A stretch of DNA of 64,000 nucleotides from CAG-698 sp964385755 (GCA_964385755.1 CAYLPZ010000007.1:6567-70566), one strand, 5' to 3'; counted from the stretch's first letter, positions 54,186 to 63,135 are shown. Program-made: numbers and translations. Notes: a model not told the origin generated them from the letters alone.

Positions 54186-55826
54186 ATGAAAAAATATATA
54201 AGCATACTAATACTTGTAATTTTTGCTGTTTTTATAATTTCTTGTGGTGAAAAAAATATTACATCAATTATATCTCCTAATGAAATAACTCTTTTTGTAG
54301 GAGAAGAAAAAGAAGTAAATATTGAAACACTTCCTAGTGATGCTGATGAAAAATATGAAGTTAGTTTTGATAACGGAATTATAACTTTTGAAAATAATAT
54401 AATAAAAGGATTAGCAAAAGGTGAAACAGTAATTACTATTTCAACAAAAAAAGTAACTAAAGAAATTAAAGTAACTGTAATAAGTTTAGATGATATTACA
54501 CTTTCTATCTCTTTAGATAAAGAAGAATATAGTGAAGGAGAAAGTGCTAAAGTAACAATAAATTCTAGTTATGAGTTCTTAGGTTATGAAATAAAACTTA
54601 ATGGAGCTATTCAAAGTAGTGATACTATTACATTTAATAAAAGTGGATTAAATGAGATAGTAGTATCTCCTATTGGTTTCCCACAAAAGGAAGCAAAAAT
54701 TACAGTAGATGTTAAATCAAAATTAGTTATTTTAGACATTATATATAGTATTAAAGATAAAATGGTTGTTAATTCAAGTCAAGAAATTACAGTTAATGTA
54801 ATTACTCCACTTGATTCATCATTACTAGATGTAACAGTAACTAGTAGTGATGAAGATGTAATTTCTGTAAATGGTAAAACTCTTTTTGCTAAAAAAAGTG
54901 GAAGTTGTGTTATTAAACTTTCATGTGGTGATGTAACAAAGGAAGAAACTATTACAGTACTTGGTGAAGATGAAGTAACAATTGTAAGTAATGTTTCTTC
55001 ACAATATAATGAAGGTGAGCTATTATATGTCCAAATTACATCAAATCTTGGAGAAGTTGACTTTGATCTTTCAACATCTGATAGCAGTATAATTAAAGTT
55101 GATGGAAAAGTGCTTAGATTCATTAAAAGTGGAAAGGCAGATATTACTATTTCATTAAAAGATAATTCCAATGTGAAAGTAGTAGTAAATGTTGAAGTGC
55201 TTAAAGAGGGAATTATTGGTACAGAAGTTCAAAAGATATTACAAGAAACATTAGAACAATATATTAATTCTACTAAAGCAACAGTAGAAATTAATCTAAC
55301 TAATGGTAGTACTAAATATAATGAATTATTTGCTTTTGAAAAAAATAGCAATAATTTATATAACAAACTATATCATCAATCTAATTCAAATGTCCTTTCG
55401 TTTCTTGCAATTAAAGATGATATGATTTACATTAACTTAAATGATGTAAAAACAAAATTTGAATGCACTGAAGATGAACAAAATGAGTTAATGGAAAAAG
55501 AAAATCTTGAGTATGTTTTAAAAGATGTTACTAGTTTCTATTTTGATGATGATTTCTTTAAATGTTTATTATTTGAAAAAGCAGAAGGAACATTGTATAC
55601 TTATTCACTAGACATTAGAAATTATGTATATAATGCTAGTAAACCTACTATTAACGTATTAAATATTGATGAAGTTTGTTTATATGTTGAGATGAATGGT
55701 GATAAAATAACTTCATGTAAATTAGAATTAAAATCATTAGATATTGTAAAAAAAGTAGAGGTATTATATCAAGGATTAGACTTTGTAGCAACATTTCCTA
55801 ATGATTTAGATTCATACCCAGAATAA
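54186..55826 (+). CDS. Surface lipoprotein with bacterial Ig-like repeats
   Basis: The lipobox FIISCGE is at about residue 20. At least three Ig-like group 2 domains follow (about 24-100, 185-260 and 265-340), with repeated G-x-A/S-x-I-T-I-S and V-D-G-K-x-L/F patterns. A C-terminal domain without recognised motifs (about 345-546) completes the 546-residue protein. A strong SD and consensus promoter indicate substantial expression. A role in adhesion or cell-surface structure is likely but unproven. Confidence 0.82.
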   Translation: MKKYISILILVIFAVFIISCGEKNITSIISPNEITLFVGEEKEVNIETLPSDADEKYEVSFDNGIITFENNIIKGLAKGETVITISTKKVTKEIKVTVISLDDITLSISLDKEEYSEGESAKVTINSSYEFLGYEIKLNGAIQSSDTITFNKSGLNEIVVSPIGFPQKEAKITVDVKSKLVILDIIYSIKDKMVVNSSQEITVNVITPLDSSLLDVTVTSSDEDVISVNGKTLFAKKSGSCVIKLSCGDVTKEETITVLGEDEVTIVSNVSSQYNEGELLYVQITSNLGEVDFDLSTSDSSIIKVDGKVLRFIKSGKADITISLKDNSNVKVVVNVEVLKEGIIGTEVQKILQETLEQYINSTKATVEINLTNGSTKYNELFAFEKNSNNLYNKLYHQSNSNVLSFLAIKDDMIYINLNDVKTKFECTEDEQNELMEKENLEYVLKDVTSFYFDDDFFKCLLFEKAEGTLYTYSLDIRNYVYNASKPTINVLNIDEVCLYVEMNGDKITSCKLELKSLDIVKKVEVLYQGLDFVATFPNDLDSYPE

Positions 55827-55911
55827 TTTTTAGAAAAGATGTATAGTAATTAAAAAATAAGCACATACTAAAAGTGCTTAAGCAGAAGATATTCACTAAT
55901 TATCTTAAAAT

Positions 55912-56068
55912 AATAGTGTATTGTCTCGAGTGGCTCGAGAAAAACAAGCAAAATAATGCCAGTCGAAAGACAAAAAGTTAATACGTATTAAAAAAAGATT
56001 CTTACTTAGTGGTGTATTTCATAGGGATTTTGAAAAAACAAATTAAAATCAACTAGGAATACACTATT
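55912..56068 (+). repeat. 157-bp segment bounded by 11-bp perfect inverted repeats
   Basis: AATAGTGTATT at 55912-55922 is repeated inverted as AATACACTATT at 56058-56068. Inside are a CTCGAGTGGCTCGAG hairpin and a second partial arm (GTGTATTT near 56012). The segment has no ORF with an SD. It resembles a MITE or a folded RNA element at the edge of accessory island 2. The rest of the 400-bp gap holds two short hairpins (55859-55879 and 55886-55906). Confidence 0.5.
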
Positions 56069-56083
56069 TCGGATGAATCAAAG

Positions 56084-56122
56084 AAACAGAACTTGGAAGT
56101 AAAATCCTAGTTCTTTTTCTTT
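56084..56122 (+). terminator. Terminator-like hairpin before the toxin-like gene
   Basis: AGAACTTGGA and TCCTAGTTCT (one mismatch) with a T-rich 3' side. It could end a transcript through the 55912-56068 segment. Confidence 0.65.
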
Positions 56123-56175
56123 GCAAAATTTTACAAAGATTTCAAATGTTTTATAGTTCTAATAGTCAAAACAAA

Positions 56176-56204
56176 TTGACAAAAGATATAACAATCAGTA
56201 TAAT
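56176..56204 (+). promoter_or_regulatory. Consensus promoter of the HTH-DUF3990 operon
   Basis: TTGACA, 17 bp, TATAAT, 33 bp before the ATG at 56237. Confidence 0.9.
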
Positions 56205-56236
56205 ATAAAGTGTAATAAATGTTATAGGTGGTATTT

Positions 56237-57112
56237 ATGCGAGAACTTGTTAAACAAATCAGACAATATACAGGATTAAGCCAAACTGAAATGGCAAAGA
56301 AGATTGGTGTTCAGTTCGCCACTATTAACCGTTGGGAAAACGGACATTCTCAACCTACTCGTCTTGCAGGAGAAAGTCTTTTTGCATTGTGCAAAGATTT
56401 TAACGTTCCCGTTTACGATATGATTATAGAAAAGGTTAAGCGTGAAGTGTCTTCTCTAAAAATTGAAGATGGACGTGTTATTCTTTATCACGGCTCAAAA
56501 AGCGGTTTAGTTGGAGATATTGCCCCTATCAGTCGTGAAAAATGTGACTTTGGTAAAGGTTTTTATATGGGAACGACTCCCGAACAACCGCTTACTCTTG
56601 TTTGCGACTTTGAAGAATCAAAATTTTACGTTGTATCTATTGATGTAAGCGAACTTGCAACAGTTGAAATTCCTGCGGATATTAATTGGGCAATGATAGT
56701 TGCTTATCATCGTGGAAGAATGGAAAGAATTAAAGGTAGCAAGTTCTATAATAAATATAGCACTATGACAAGCGGTAAAGATTTGGCTATCGGTAGTATT
56801 GCAAACGATAGAATGTTCTTTGTTATTGATAACTTCTTTATGGAGAATATAACGGACATAGCACTTGTAAACAGTTTGTCGGCGTTACAACTTGGCAGAC
56901 AATACGTTGCTCTTACTGAAAAGGCTTGTAAAGCAATTAAAGTAGAAAAAGAAATTGAACTTTCCTTCTTTGAAAAGAAAGTATTACGAAATGTAAGCGA
57001 AAGGAACCGTCAAAAAGGCATAGAACGTGCTAATGAAATCTGCAAGTTACATCGCCGTGAAGGCAAATTCTTCGACGAGATTTTGGACGACGCATTAAAA
57101 GGAGATAACTAA
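56237..57112 (+). CDS. XRE helix-turn-helix fused to a DUF3990 (ADP-ribosyltransferase-like) domain
   Basis: Residues 1-60 form a Cro/CI-type HTH (LSQTEMAKKIGVQFATINRW). Residues about 80-230 match DUF3990: ILYHGSKSGLVG, then CDFGKGFYMGTTPEQP, and later GSIANDRMFFVI. DUF3990 belongs to the ADP-ribosyltransferase superfamily and is commonly found in toxin-antitoxin or phage-defence loci. The start is set by TAGGTGG upstream; an in-frame GTG at 56228 overlaps this SD. GC content is higher than that of neighbours, suggesting transfer. The HTH could make it autoregulatory. It overlaps the next gene by 1 bp. Confidence 0.8.
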   Translation: MRELVKQIRQYTGLSQTEMAKKIGVQFATINRWENGHSQPTRLAGESLFALCKDFNVPVYDMIIEKVKREVSSLKIEDGRVILYHGSKSGLVGDIAPISREKCDFGKGFYMGTTPEQPLTLVCDFEESKFYVVSIDVSELATVEIPADINWAMIVAYHRGRMERIKGSKFYNKYSTMTSGKDLAIGSIANDRMFFVIDNFFMENITDIALVNSLSALQLGRQYVALTEKACKAIKVEKEIELSFFEKKVLRNVSERNRQKGIERANEICKLHRREGKFFDEILDDALKGDN

Positions 57113-57528
57113 TGGATGCTTTGGAACTGAAATTATGCGATATACAAGGTCGGCTATTTGAACTCTTTGCTAATACGGAATACGATGCCGAAAGCCTTGT
57201 AAAAGCGTTTATGAACGGCGAAATTGCAAAAAATCTTGATTCTGAATACAACCGTATGCAATGGGCAGGCGAAGAATATCTTTTAGAAGAGCTTATCGCC
57301 ACTTGCAAAGATAAACTTGAAACAAAGCGTGAAACTTTCTCAAAGGACGTTTTGTTTTGGATGGGTTACGTTTACCGCTATTGGCATTTTTATACGGAAG
57401 AAGAAAGCAACAAGATATATAAGCAAGCACCGTTCGAAACAATGAACGTTAATTACCTTATGTTCCACACGATGGATGTAGAAATGGCGATTGATGATTT
57501 AAAAGAAATTTTCAAACAAAAGAAATAG
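57112..57528 (+). CDS. Partner protein of the DUF3990 gene (putative antitoxin or co-toxin)
   Basis: The 138-residue, acidic, helical protein is translationally coupled to the DUF3990 gene (TAATG overlap). The segment VLFWMGYVYRYWHFYTEEES followed by YKQAPFETM is the most distinctive part. I do not recognise a named family. Tight coupling to a DUF3990 protein suggests it completes a toxin-antitoxin or defence pair. Confidence 0.7.
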   Translation: MDALELKLCDIQGRLFELFANTEYDAESLVKAFMNGEIAKNLDSEYNRMQWAGEEYLLEELIATCKDKLETKRETFSKDVLFWMGYVYRYWHFYTEEESNKIYKQAPFETMNVNYLMFHTMDVEMAIDDLKEIFKQKK

Positions 57529-57572
57529 AATATTTATCGGATGCAGATTCTCTTATCGAAGAAAGTGAAAGA

Positions 57573-57752
57573 GTGGTAATAGGATTTGACTTAAACGACT
57601 TAATAACTAAAATGGATGAAAGAGGCTTTTGGATTTATACAGGACGAGAAAATCGAGTCTTAACGGGTGGCGTTATCAAAGAACCTGAAGGTTTTCCTAT
57701 ATTACATATTTACATTCTAAAAAAAGACAATATAAAAATTAAAAAATGTTAA
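57573..57752 (+). CDS. Small third ORF of the DUF3990 locus, possibly truncated
   Basis: The frame is open from about 57498 without an ATG; a GTG at 57573 gives 59 codons containing GFDLNDLITKMDERGFWIYT and EPEGFPILHIYILKK. The coding-like pattern extends upstream of the GTG (EYLSDADSLIEES), so this may be the 3' part of a gene whose start was lost, or it may be coupled to the preceding stop. No good SD. Confidence 0.45.
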   Translation: MVIGFDLNDLITKMDERGFWIYTGRENRVLTGGVIKEPEGFPILHIYILKKDNIKIKKC

Positions 57753-57833
57753 AACTTTTACAATAGTAGGTAGAGGTCCAAGAACGTGGACATCTGCCTA
57801 TTGACTTATTCAACTTAATATCTAGCCTATTTC

Positions 57834-57866
57834 GGCGAGTGGAATTTGTTCTACTTGCCTTTTTTG
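57834..57866 (+). terminator. Terminator of the DUF3990 operon
   Basis: GGCGAGTGGAA and TTCTACTTGCC (two G-U pairs) with a 4-nt loop and six T. A further hairpin without T run lies at 57768-57799. Confidence 0.78.
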
Positions 57867-57916
57867 TGCCTTAAAAATTATTTTAAGTTTAGACCTCCAC
57901 GTTTTCCCTTAAAACA

Positions 57917-58218
57917 GTCCTTTTAAGTGATAGGTAAAATTTTTCGTTATTAAATCGCCAAGTTCTGTTACAAAATCGCCCTTTTAAGTGAGGGAGAAAA
58001 ATTTTTACACTAAAAAAAAAGATTTTGCCCACATAAACGTTAAAAAATCGCCCCATTATATAGAAAGAAAAAATTTTTTAAGAAATTTTGAATTTTGACT
58101 TTACTTTTTGCTCTAAAAAGCCCCTTTAAGTGAATGGGTAAAATAAAATTAAGAATTTCTTAATTTAGGGGGTGCGTTTTTAGTCAAGAATCACCCCTTC
58201 AACTGAAAGATAAAAACA
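57917..58218 (+). repeat. Series of imperfect repeats spaced about 60-73 bp
   Basis: A motif of the form CCTTTTAAGTGA-x-GGTAAAA-TTTT recurs at about 57917, 57977, 58119 and, more degraded, at 58048 and 58190. Spacings are about 61, 73, 70 and 73 bp. Spacers differ, so it is not a simple tandem repeat. No protein is encoded. Iterons, recombination sites or a degraded repeat family are possible. Confidence 0.5.
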
Positions 58219-58232
58219 AGGAGAAAATGTAT

Positions 58233-58283
58233 ATGAAAAATTATCATCATTACTACCCACCGAGAGTATCAAACAAACGGTAA
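58233..58283 (+). CDS. 16-codon ORF with a good SD (possible leader peptide)
   Basis: AAGGAGA lies 9 bp before an ATG that encodes MKNYHHYYPPRVSNKR and then stops. The His/Tyr/Pro-rich peptide directly precedes a block of hairpins, the arrangement seen in attenuator leader peptides and small regulatory ORFs. It could also be the start of a deleted gene. Confidence 0.4.
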   Translation: MKNYHHYYPPRVSNKR

Positions 58284-58320
58284 GTAAAAACTTATAGAAA
58301 CCGAATAAGTGCTGCCCACT

Positions 58321-58551
58321 ACACTTCCCTTTGGAAGTTGTGGGATCTGCGAGGCGAAAAGACAACCAAAAATAAAGCGGAAAACACTAAAATCCTAAGC
58401 AGGTTAAGAAAACCGCTTAAAAAATTCATTTTAGGCAATACCTTGTAAGAAACTTTATTGATAAGGTTGTCGTACACCAAGCGGAAAAGACGGATGGTAC
58501 AAGAAAGCAAACAGTAGAAATATTCTACAACGGAGTGGGAGCAATCCCACA
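58321..58551 (+). ncRNA. Candidate structured RNA with nested and local hairpins
   Basis: Complementary segments found by eye: ACTTCC/GGAAGT (58323-58338), GACAACC (58361-58367) with GGTTGTC (58465-58471), nested inside it AAGCGG (58375-58380) with CCGCTT (58413-58418), GTAGAA/TTCTAC (58514-58528) and GTGGGA/TCCCAC closed by a GCAA tetraloop (58535-58550). No plausible ORF covers it. I cannot match it to a named RNA class; group II intron domain V was looked for and not found. Confidence 0.4.
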
Positions 58552-58559
58552 AATCTCTT

Positions 58560-58602
58560 AAACAAAAAAGGAAGTGGCACGGCTTCGTGCCGTACCACTT
58601 CT
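58560..58602 (-). terminator. udk terminator (minus strand)
   Basis: On the minus strand GAAGTGG and CCACTTC enclose ACGGC/GCCGT, followed by CTTTTTTGTTT. Confidence 0.8.
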
Positions 58603-58664
58603 CATAAGAGAAAAATCTCTATTGAACACACCATTATGTATGATTCTTTTGTTTATCAATTATA

Positions 58665-59294
58665 TTAATCTTCTTTAATTTGTAAAAGATGGTGAATTTT
58701 AGTTGCAAGAATATCGATTGCTATTGAGTTTTCTCCGCCTGTTGGAACAATAATGTCTGCATATTTTTTTGTTGGTTCCACAAATACATTATGCATTGGG
58801 CGAACAGTTGAAAGATACTGGTCAATAACAGAATCAATTGTTCTACCACGATGAGCTACATCACGATGTAATCTTCTAATGAATCTAATATCATCAGGAG
58901 TATCAACAAATACTTTAATATCAAATAAGTCACGAAGTTCAGGAAAGACAAAAGCCATAATTCCTTCAACAATAATAACATTTGCTGGTCCTAATTCTTC
59001 CACGGCACTGCTACGAGTATGGATAGTAAAGTCATATGTTGGTTTTTGAACTTTCTTTCCTTCTTTTAATGCTTTAAGATGAGAAACAAGTAAATCGGCA
59101 TCATATGCATCAGGATGGTCAAAATTAGTTTTCTTTCTATCTTCTAATGATAAATGGTCTAAACATTTGTAATAATCATCTACCTTAACACTAATAACTG
59201 AACCATATTTTTTTGATTCTTCAAGTAGTTTTTTTGCAACAGATGTTTTTCCTGAGGCAGTTCCCCCAGCAATTCCAATGATTGTAGTTCTCAT
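58665..59294 (-). CDS. udk: Uridine kinase
   Basis: Udk phosphorylates uridine and cytidine in pyrimidine salvage. The 209-residue protein has the P-loop GIAGGTASGKTS at its N-terminus, the DDYYK motif, NFDHPDAYD, RRLHRDVAHRGR (lid) and a final NSIAIDILATKI; all match bacterial Udk in order and length. The SD on the minus strand is TAGGAGAT. It is transcribed alone, from the promoter at 59320-59348 to the terminator at 58560-58602. Confidence 0.95.
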   Translation of the reverse strand: MRTTIIGIAGGTASGKTSVAKKLLEESKKYGSVISVKVDDYYKCLDHLSLEDRKKTNFDHPDAYDADLLVSHLKALKEGKKVQKPTYDFTIHTRSSAVEELGPANVIIVEGIMAFVFPELRDLFDIKVFVDTPDDIRFIRRLHRDVAHRGRTIDSVIDQYLSTVRPMHNVFVEPTKKYADIIVPTGGENSIAIDILATKIHHLLQIKED

Positions 59295-59319
59295 ATGTTA
59301 TCTCCTATAAACCTTGATA

Positions 59320-59348
59320 ATTTTATCATATTGTAAGATATTTTTCAA
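59320..59348 (-). promoter_or_regulatory. udk promoter (minus strand)
   Basis: Minus strand: TTGAAA, 17 bp, TAAAAT preceded by TGA (extended -10). Confidence 0.7.
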
Positions 59349-59459
59349 ACAAAAAATGAAAATCTTTATAATTTTATATATATTAAGATTAATTAGGATA
59401 TATGTAAATAAAAAATGACAAAATAACAATAAATATAACGATATAAATGCTTCTAATGT

Positions 59460-59488
59460 TTGCAAAAACTCCCTTTTTTTGCTATAAT
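59460..59488 (+). promoter_or_regulatory. Promoter of the DUF1189-leuS operon
   Basis: TTGCAA, 17 bp, TATAAT preceded by TGC (extended -10), 33 bp before the ATG at 59522. Confidence 0.75.
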
Positions 59489-59521
59489 ATTAAAATAGAA
59501 TAGATTGAAAGGAATAAGAAT

Positions 59522-60340
59522 ATGAAAATATTTTCTCGTATGAAAGATAGTATATTTTCACCTAACATGATATATACTTTTAAAAATGACAAAAAAATAT
59601 TTACAACATTATATTATTTTATTCTAGTAATATTATTAATGATTCCATCATTAATTATTATTGCTTTTAATTCTGATATTGATTATACTACTAGGGTAGA
59701 AATTAGAAAAGCATTCTTGATTTCTGAAGAAATACCTTTTAAGATTTCTAACAATACTTTAGTAGCTACTAAAGAAGGTGTTAAGGAATACTATAATGTA
59801 TCTTATGGGACAATAGAGATTTTCTTTTCAGATAGTGAAGAAATTACTCTTCCATCAGAGTACTTAAATACAAGTAATATTTTAATTGGTAAAGATGGAA
59901 TATATATTGCAACTCCGGTTGCTAATATGATGATTACATCATATCAAGATTTTTCTGGCTTTGAAGGATTAGATTTTACAAAAGCTAAATCATATGATCA
60001 AGATTTTTGGAATAAGGCTTATGATGTTATTACTTTAGTTTATAGTAAGTTTAAGCCTGCAATAATAATTACATCAATAGTATTGATGTTCTTCCAAGCA
60101 GCATTTACGCTTTTAATATTTAGTCTAATATTAACTTTATTTGCAAGGTTTGGTGACGCTAACTTTTTAAGTTTTGCGAAACATTGGCAGTTAATGATTT
60201 ATACACTTTCAGCATTTGTTATTGGTAATATGTTGTCAATTTTATTTGGCATTAGATTATTTTATTATATTGGATTAATTGTTTCATTAATATATAGTTT
60301 TGGAATAAATCAAAACTCTATTATAGGGAGGAAAGAATAA
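59522..60340 (+). CDS. DUF1189-family membrane protein
   Basis: The 272-residue protein has the DUF1189 pattern: an N-terminal SIFSPNMIYTF segment, a first membrane helix (about 27-48), a soluble extracellular domain (about 50-180) and three C-terminal helices (about 180-265). GAAAGG is the SD. It overlaps leuS by 1 bp, so the two are coupled. Function unknown; the domain architecture suggests a membrane sensor or maltose-system-type accessory as in other Firmicutes, but this is not supported by context here. Confidence 0.75.
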   Translation: MKIFSRMKDSIFSPNMIYTFKNDKKIFTTLYYFILVILLMIPSLIIIAFNSDIDYTTRVEIRKAFLISEEIPFKISNNTLVATKEGVKEYYNVSYGTIEIFFSDSEEITLPSEYLNTSNILIGKDGIYIATPVANMMITSYQDFSGFEGLDFTKAKSYDQDFWNKAYDVITLVYSKFKPAIIITSIVLMFFQAAFTLLIFSLILTLFARFGDANFLSFAKHWQLMIYTLSAFVIGNMLSILFGIRLFYYIGLIVSLIYSFGINQNSIIGRKE

Positions 60341-62760
60341 TGAGTTATAATCATATTGAAATTGAAAAGAAATGGCAAAAATATTGGGAGGAAAATAATA
60401 CATTCCGTACTACATTTGACCCAAGCAAACCAAAATACTACACACTTGATATGTTCCCATATCCAAGTGGTGCTGGCTTACATGTAGGTCATCCTGAAGG
60501 GTATACTGCAACTGATATTGTTTCACGTTACAAGAGAATGCGTGGCTATAATGTTATTCATCCAATGGGATGGGACGCTTTTGGCCTTCCAGCAGAACAA
60601 TATGCGATTAACACAGGAAAAGATCCTCGCCATTTTACATTAAATAATATTAATGTATTTAAAAATCAATTAAAAATGCTTGGTTTATCATATGACTGGA
60701 ATCGTGAAATTGCTACATGTGATCCTAAATACTATAAATGGACACAATGGATTTTCACTAAATTATATGAAAAAGGTTTAGCAGAAGTAAAAAATATCGA
60801 AGTAAACTGGTGTGAAGAACTTGGAACAGTTCTTGCTAACGAAGAAGTACTTAATGACAATGGAAAGATGGTTTCAGAACGTGGAGGTTTCCCTGTTGTC
60901 AAAAAACCAATGCGTCAATGGGCACTTAAGATCACAAAATACGCGGATAGATTACTTGAAGGTTTAGATAAACTTGATTGGCCACAATCAGTTAAGGATA
61001 TGCAAAGAAACTGGATTGGTAAAAGTGTAGGTGCTGAAGTCACTTTTAAAGTTAAAGGATTTGATGAAGGCTTTGTTGTTTTTACAACGAGATGTGATAC
61101 TTTATTCGGTGCAACATATTGTGTATTATCACCTGAGCATTCTTTAGTAACCAAAATAATGACAAAAGAACAAGAAGAGAAAGTTTTAGCTTACATCGAA
61201 GAAGCTAAAGCAAAATCAGATCTTGATCGTACAGATTTAAATAAAGACAAAACTGGTGTGTTTACAGGTAGTTATGCTATTAATCCAATTAATGGCAAGG
61301 AAATTCCAATTTGGATTGCGGATTATGTTCTTTCAAGTTATGGTACAGGAGCTATTATGGCTGTTCCTGCTCATGATGATAGAGATTATGAGTTTGCAAA
61401 GAAGATGGGAATTGAGATTATTCCAGTGCTTGATGGAGATATTTCAGAGGGTCCTTTTACTGGTGATGCTAAACATATCAACTCTGGTTTCTTAAATGGT
61501 CTTGGTAAACAAGAAGCAATTGATAAAATGCTAGAATACTTAGAAGAAAATGGTTTAGGAAAGAAGAGTATAAATTATAAACTTCGTGACTGGATTTTCT
61601 CTCGTCAACGTTACTGGGGTGAACCATTCCCAATTATCCATTGGAATGATGGTACTATAGAATGCTTAGGACTAGAAGATTTACCTTTAGAGCTTCCTTA
61701 TGTAGAACGAGTTACATTAAGTAAAACAGGTGAATCACCACTTGTTAATGCTACTGATTGGTATAATGTTACAAGAAGTGATGGAGTTAAAGGTCATAGA
61801 GAATCTAATACAATGCCTCAATGGGCTGGAAGTTGTTGGTACTACATTGGATATTTATTAAGAAATGTTGAAAAAGATGAATATCTAAATTTAGATGATA
61901 AAGAAGTTCAAGAAATGATTAATTACTGGCTCCCTGTAGATTTATACATTGGTGGAACTGAACATGCTGTATTACACTTATTATATGCACGTTTTTGGCA
62001 TAAAGTATTATATGATTGTGGAATTGTAAAATATGATGAACCATTCCAAAAACTATTTAATCAAGGTATGATTCTTGGTGAAGATGGAGAAAAGATGAGT
62101 AAGTCAAAAGGAAATGTAATTAATCCAGATGATGTTGTTCGTGATTATGGAGCAGATACACTTCGTATGTACGAAATGTTTATGGGACCATTAGAAGCTA
62201 CTAAACCATGGTCTACAAAAGGTGTAGAAGGCCCAAGAAGATTCTTAGAAAGAGTTTATCGTTTTTATAGTGAAGTTGCTGAAATAACTGAAGAAAATAA
62301 GAACTTAGAAAAAGTATATCATCAAACTGTTAAAAAAGTTACTGAAGATTATGAAAACTTACGCTTTAATACTGCTATTTCACAAATGATGATTTTTGTA
62401 AATGAGTGTTACAAGGAAAAGAAAATACCTTTAGAATACTTAGAAGGATTCTTAAAATTATTAAATCCAGTTTGTCCTCACATTACAGAAGAATTATATA
62501 GTCAAGTACTAAATCATGAAGAATCAATAGCTTATTCACAATGGCCTAAATATGATGAAGAAAAGACTAAAGATGAACAAATCACAATAATTGTTCAAGT
62601 TAATGGAAAAATCCGTGATAAGATTTTAGTTGAACCAGAAATTTCTAAAGAAGATTTAGAAAAATTATGCTTATCTTCTGATAAAATAAAAGCATTTATC
62701 ACTAGTGAACCAAAGAAAGTAATTGTTGTTCCTAAAAAACTTGTTAACATTGTTTGTTAA
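60340..62760 (+). CDS. leuS: Leucyl-tRNA synthetase
   Basis: LeuRS charges tRNA-Leu and edits mischarged products. The 806-residue protein has the HIGH motif PYPSGAGLHVGHPEGY (residues 41-56), the CP1 editing domain (about 220-415, with the threonine-rich VVFTTRCDTLFGATY and AVPAHDDRDYEFA), and the KMSKS motif (KMSKSKGNVINP near 585). Anticodon-binding and C-terminal VNGKIRD domains follow. AGGGAGG is the SD. No T-box leader is possible because the gene is coupled to the upstream ORF. Confidence 0.97.
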   Translation: MSYNHIEIEKKWQKYWEENNTFRTTFDPSKPKYYTLDMFPYPSGAGLHVGHPEGYTATDIVSRYKRMRGYNVIHPMGWDAFGLPAEQYAINTGKDPRHFTLNNINVFKNQLKMLGLSYDWNREIATCDPKYYKWTQWIFTKLYEKGLAEVKNIEVNWCEELGTVLANEEVLNDNGKMVSERGGFPVVKKPMRQWALKITKYADRLLEGLDKLDWPQSVKDMQRNWIGKSVGAEVTFKVKGFDEGFVVFTTRCDTLFGATYCVLSPEHSLVTKIMTKEQEEKVLAYIEEAKAKSDLDRTDLNKDKTGVFTGSYAINPINGKEIPIWIADYVLSSYGTGAIMAVPAHDDRDYEFAKKMGIEIIPVLDGDISEGPFTGDAKHINSGFLNGLGKQEAIDKMLEYLEENGLGKKSINYKLRDWIFSRQRYWGEPFPIIHWNDGTIECLGLEDLPLELPYVERVTLSKTGESPLVNATDWYNVTRSDGVKGHRESNTMPQWAGSCWYYIGYLLRNVEKDEYLNLDDKEVQEMINYWLPVDLYIGGTEHAVLHLLYARFWHKVLYDCGIVKYDEPFQKLFNQGMILGEDGEKMSKSKGNVINPDDVVRDYGADTLRMYEMFMGPLEATKPWSTKGVEGPRRFLERVYRFYSEVAEITEENKNLEKVYHQTVKKVTEDYENLRFNTAISQMMIFVNECYKEKKIPLEYLEGFLKLLNPVCPHITEELYSQVLNHEESIAYSQWPKYDEEKTKDEQITIIVQVNGKIRDKILVEPEISKEDLEKLCLSSDKIKAFITSEPKKVIVVPKKLVNIVC

Positions 62761-62763
62761 ATA

Positions 62764-63112
62764 ATGTATGAGACTATAAAATTTATAGTTAAATGTTAGA
62801 AATGTGAAATAATTGTAGATGATAATTGTCTAATTTATTCTGAACCTATAATTGAAAGATATTTAATTAATCACGAATAATTTATATTAAAATATAAGAA
62901 CTATATTATTACTTTGCTTTATTTTGGTAATGAAACAAAATGTGCTTATTATATTAGTGAGTATGTTGAAAATGAAACTATTTTTAGTAAAAAAAAATAG
63001 AAATAATTATTTAAAGCTTGATGAATTAGATTATCCACAAGAATTATTAGAAAATTTTAGTATTAACAATAATAGTTTTAAAGATATTTGGAACGAATCA
63101 GAAGTAAAATAA
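62764..63112 (+). pseudogene. Degraded small protein gene
   Basis: An open-like frame starting at the ATG (MYETIKFIVKC) meets TAG and TAA, continues with YIITLLYFGNETKCAYYISE, and changes frame in a run of nine A. It then continues as YLKLDELDYPQELLENF and ends at 63112. Two stops and one frameshift within 116 codons argue for decay. No family recognised; the paired cysteines near the start suggest a former zinc ribbon. Confidence 0.5.
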
Positions 63113-63135
63113 TTAAATAAAATAGATTTTCAAGA

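Noticed and set aside
55925..56000. Short minus-strand reading frame as a transposase tail
   Set aside because: No homology could be supported, and it ends inside the inverted repeat.
57917..58218. CRISPR array
   Set aside because: Repeat copies are too divergent, spacers are not of uniform length, and no cas genes are present.
58321..58551. Group II intron 3' end
   Set aside because: No domain V consensus (AGC stem with GAAA loop and CGUACGGUU-like arm) and no reverse-transcriptase ORF.
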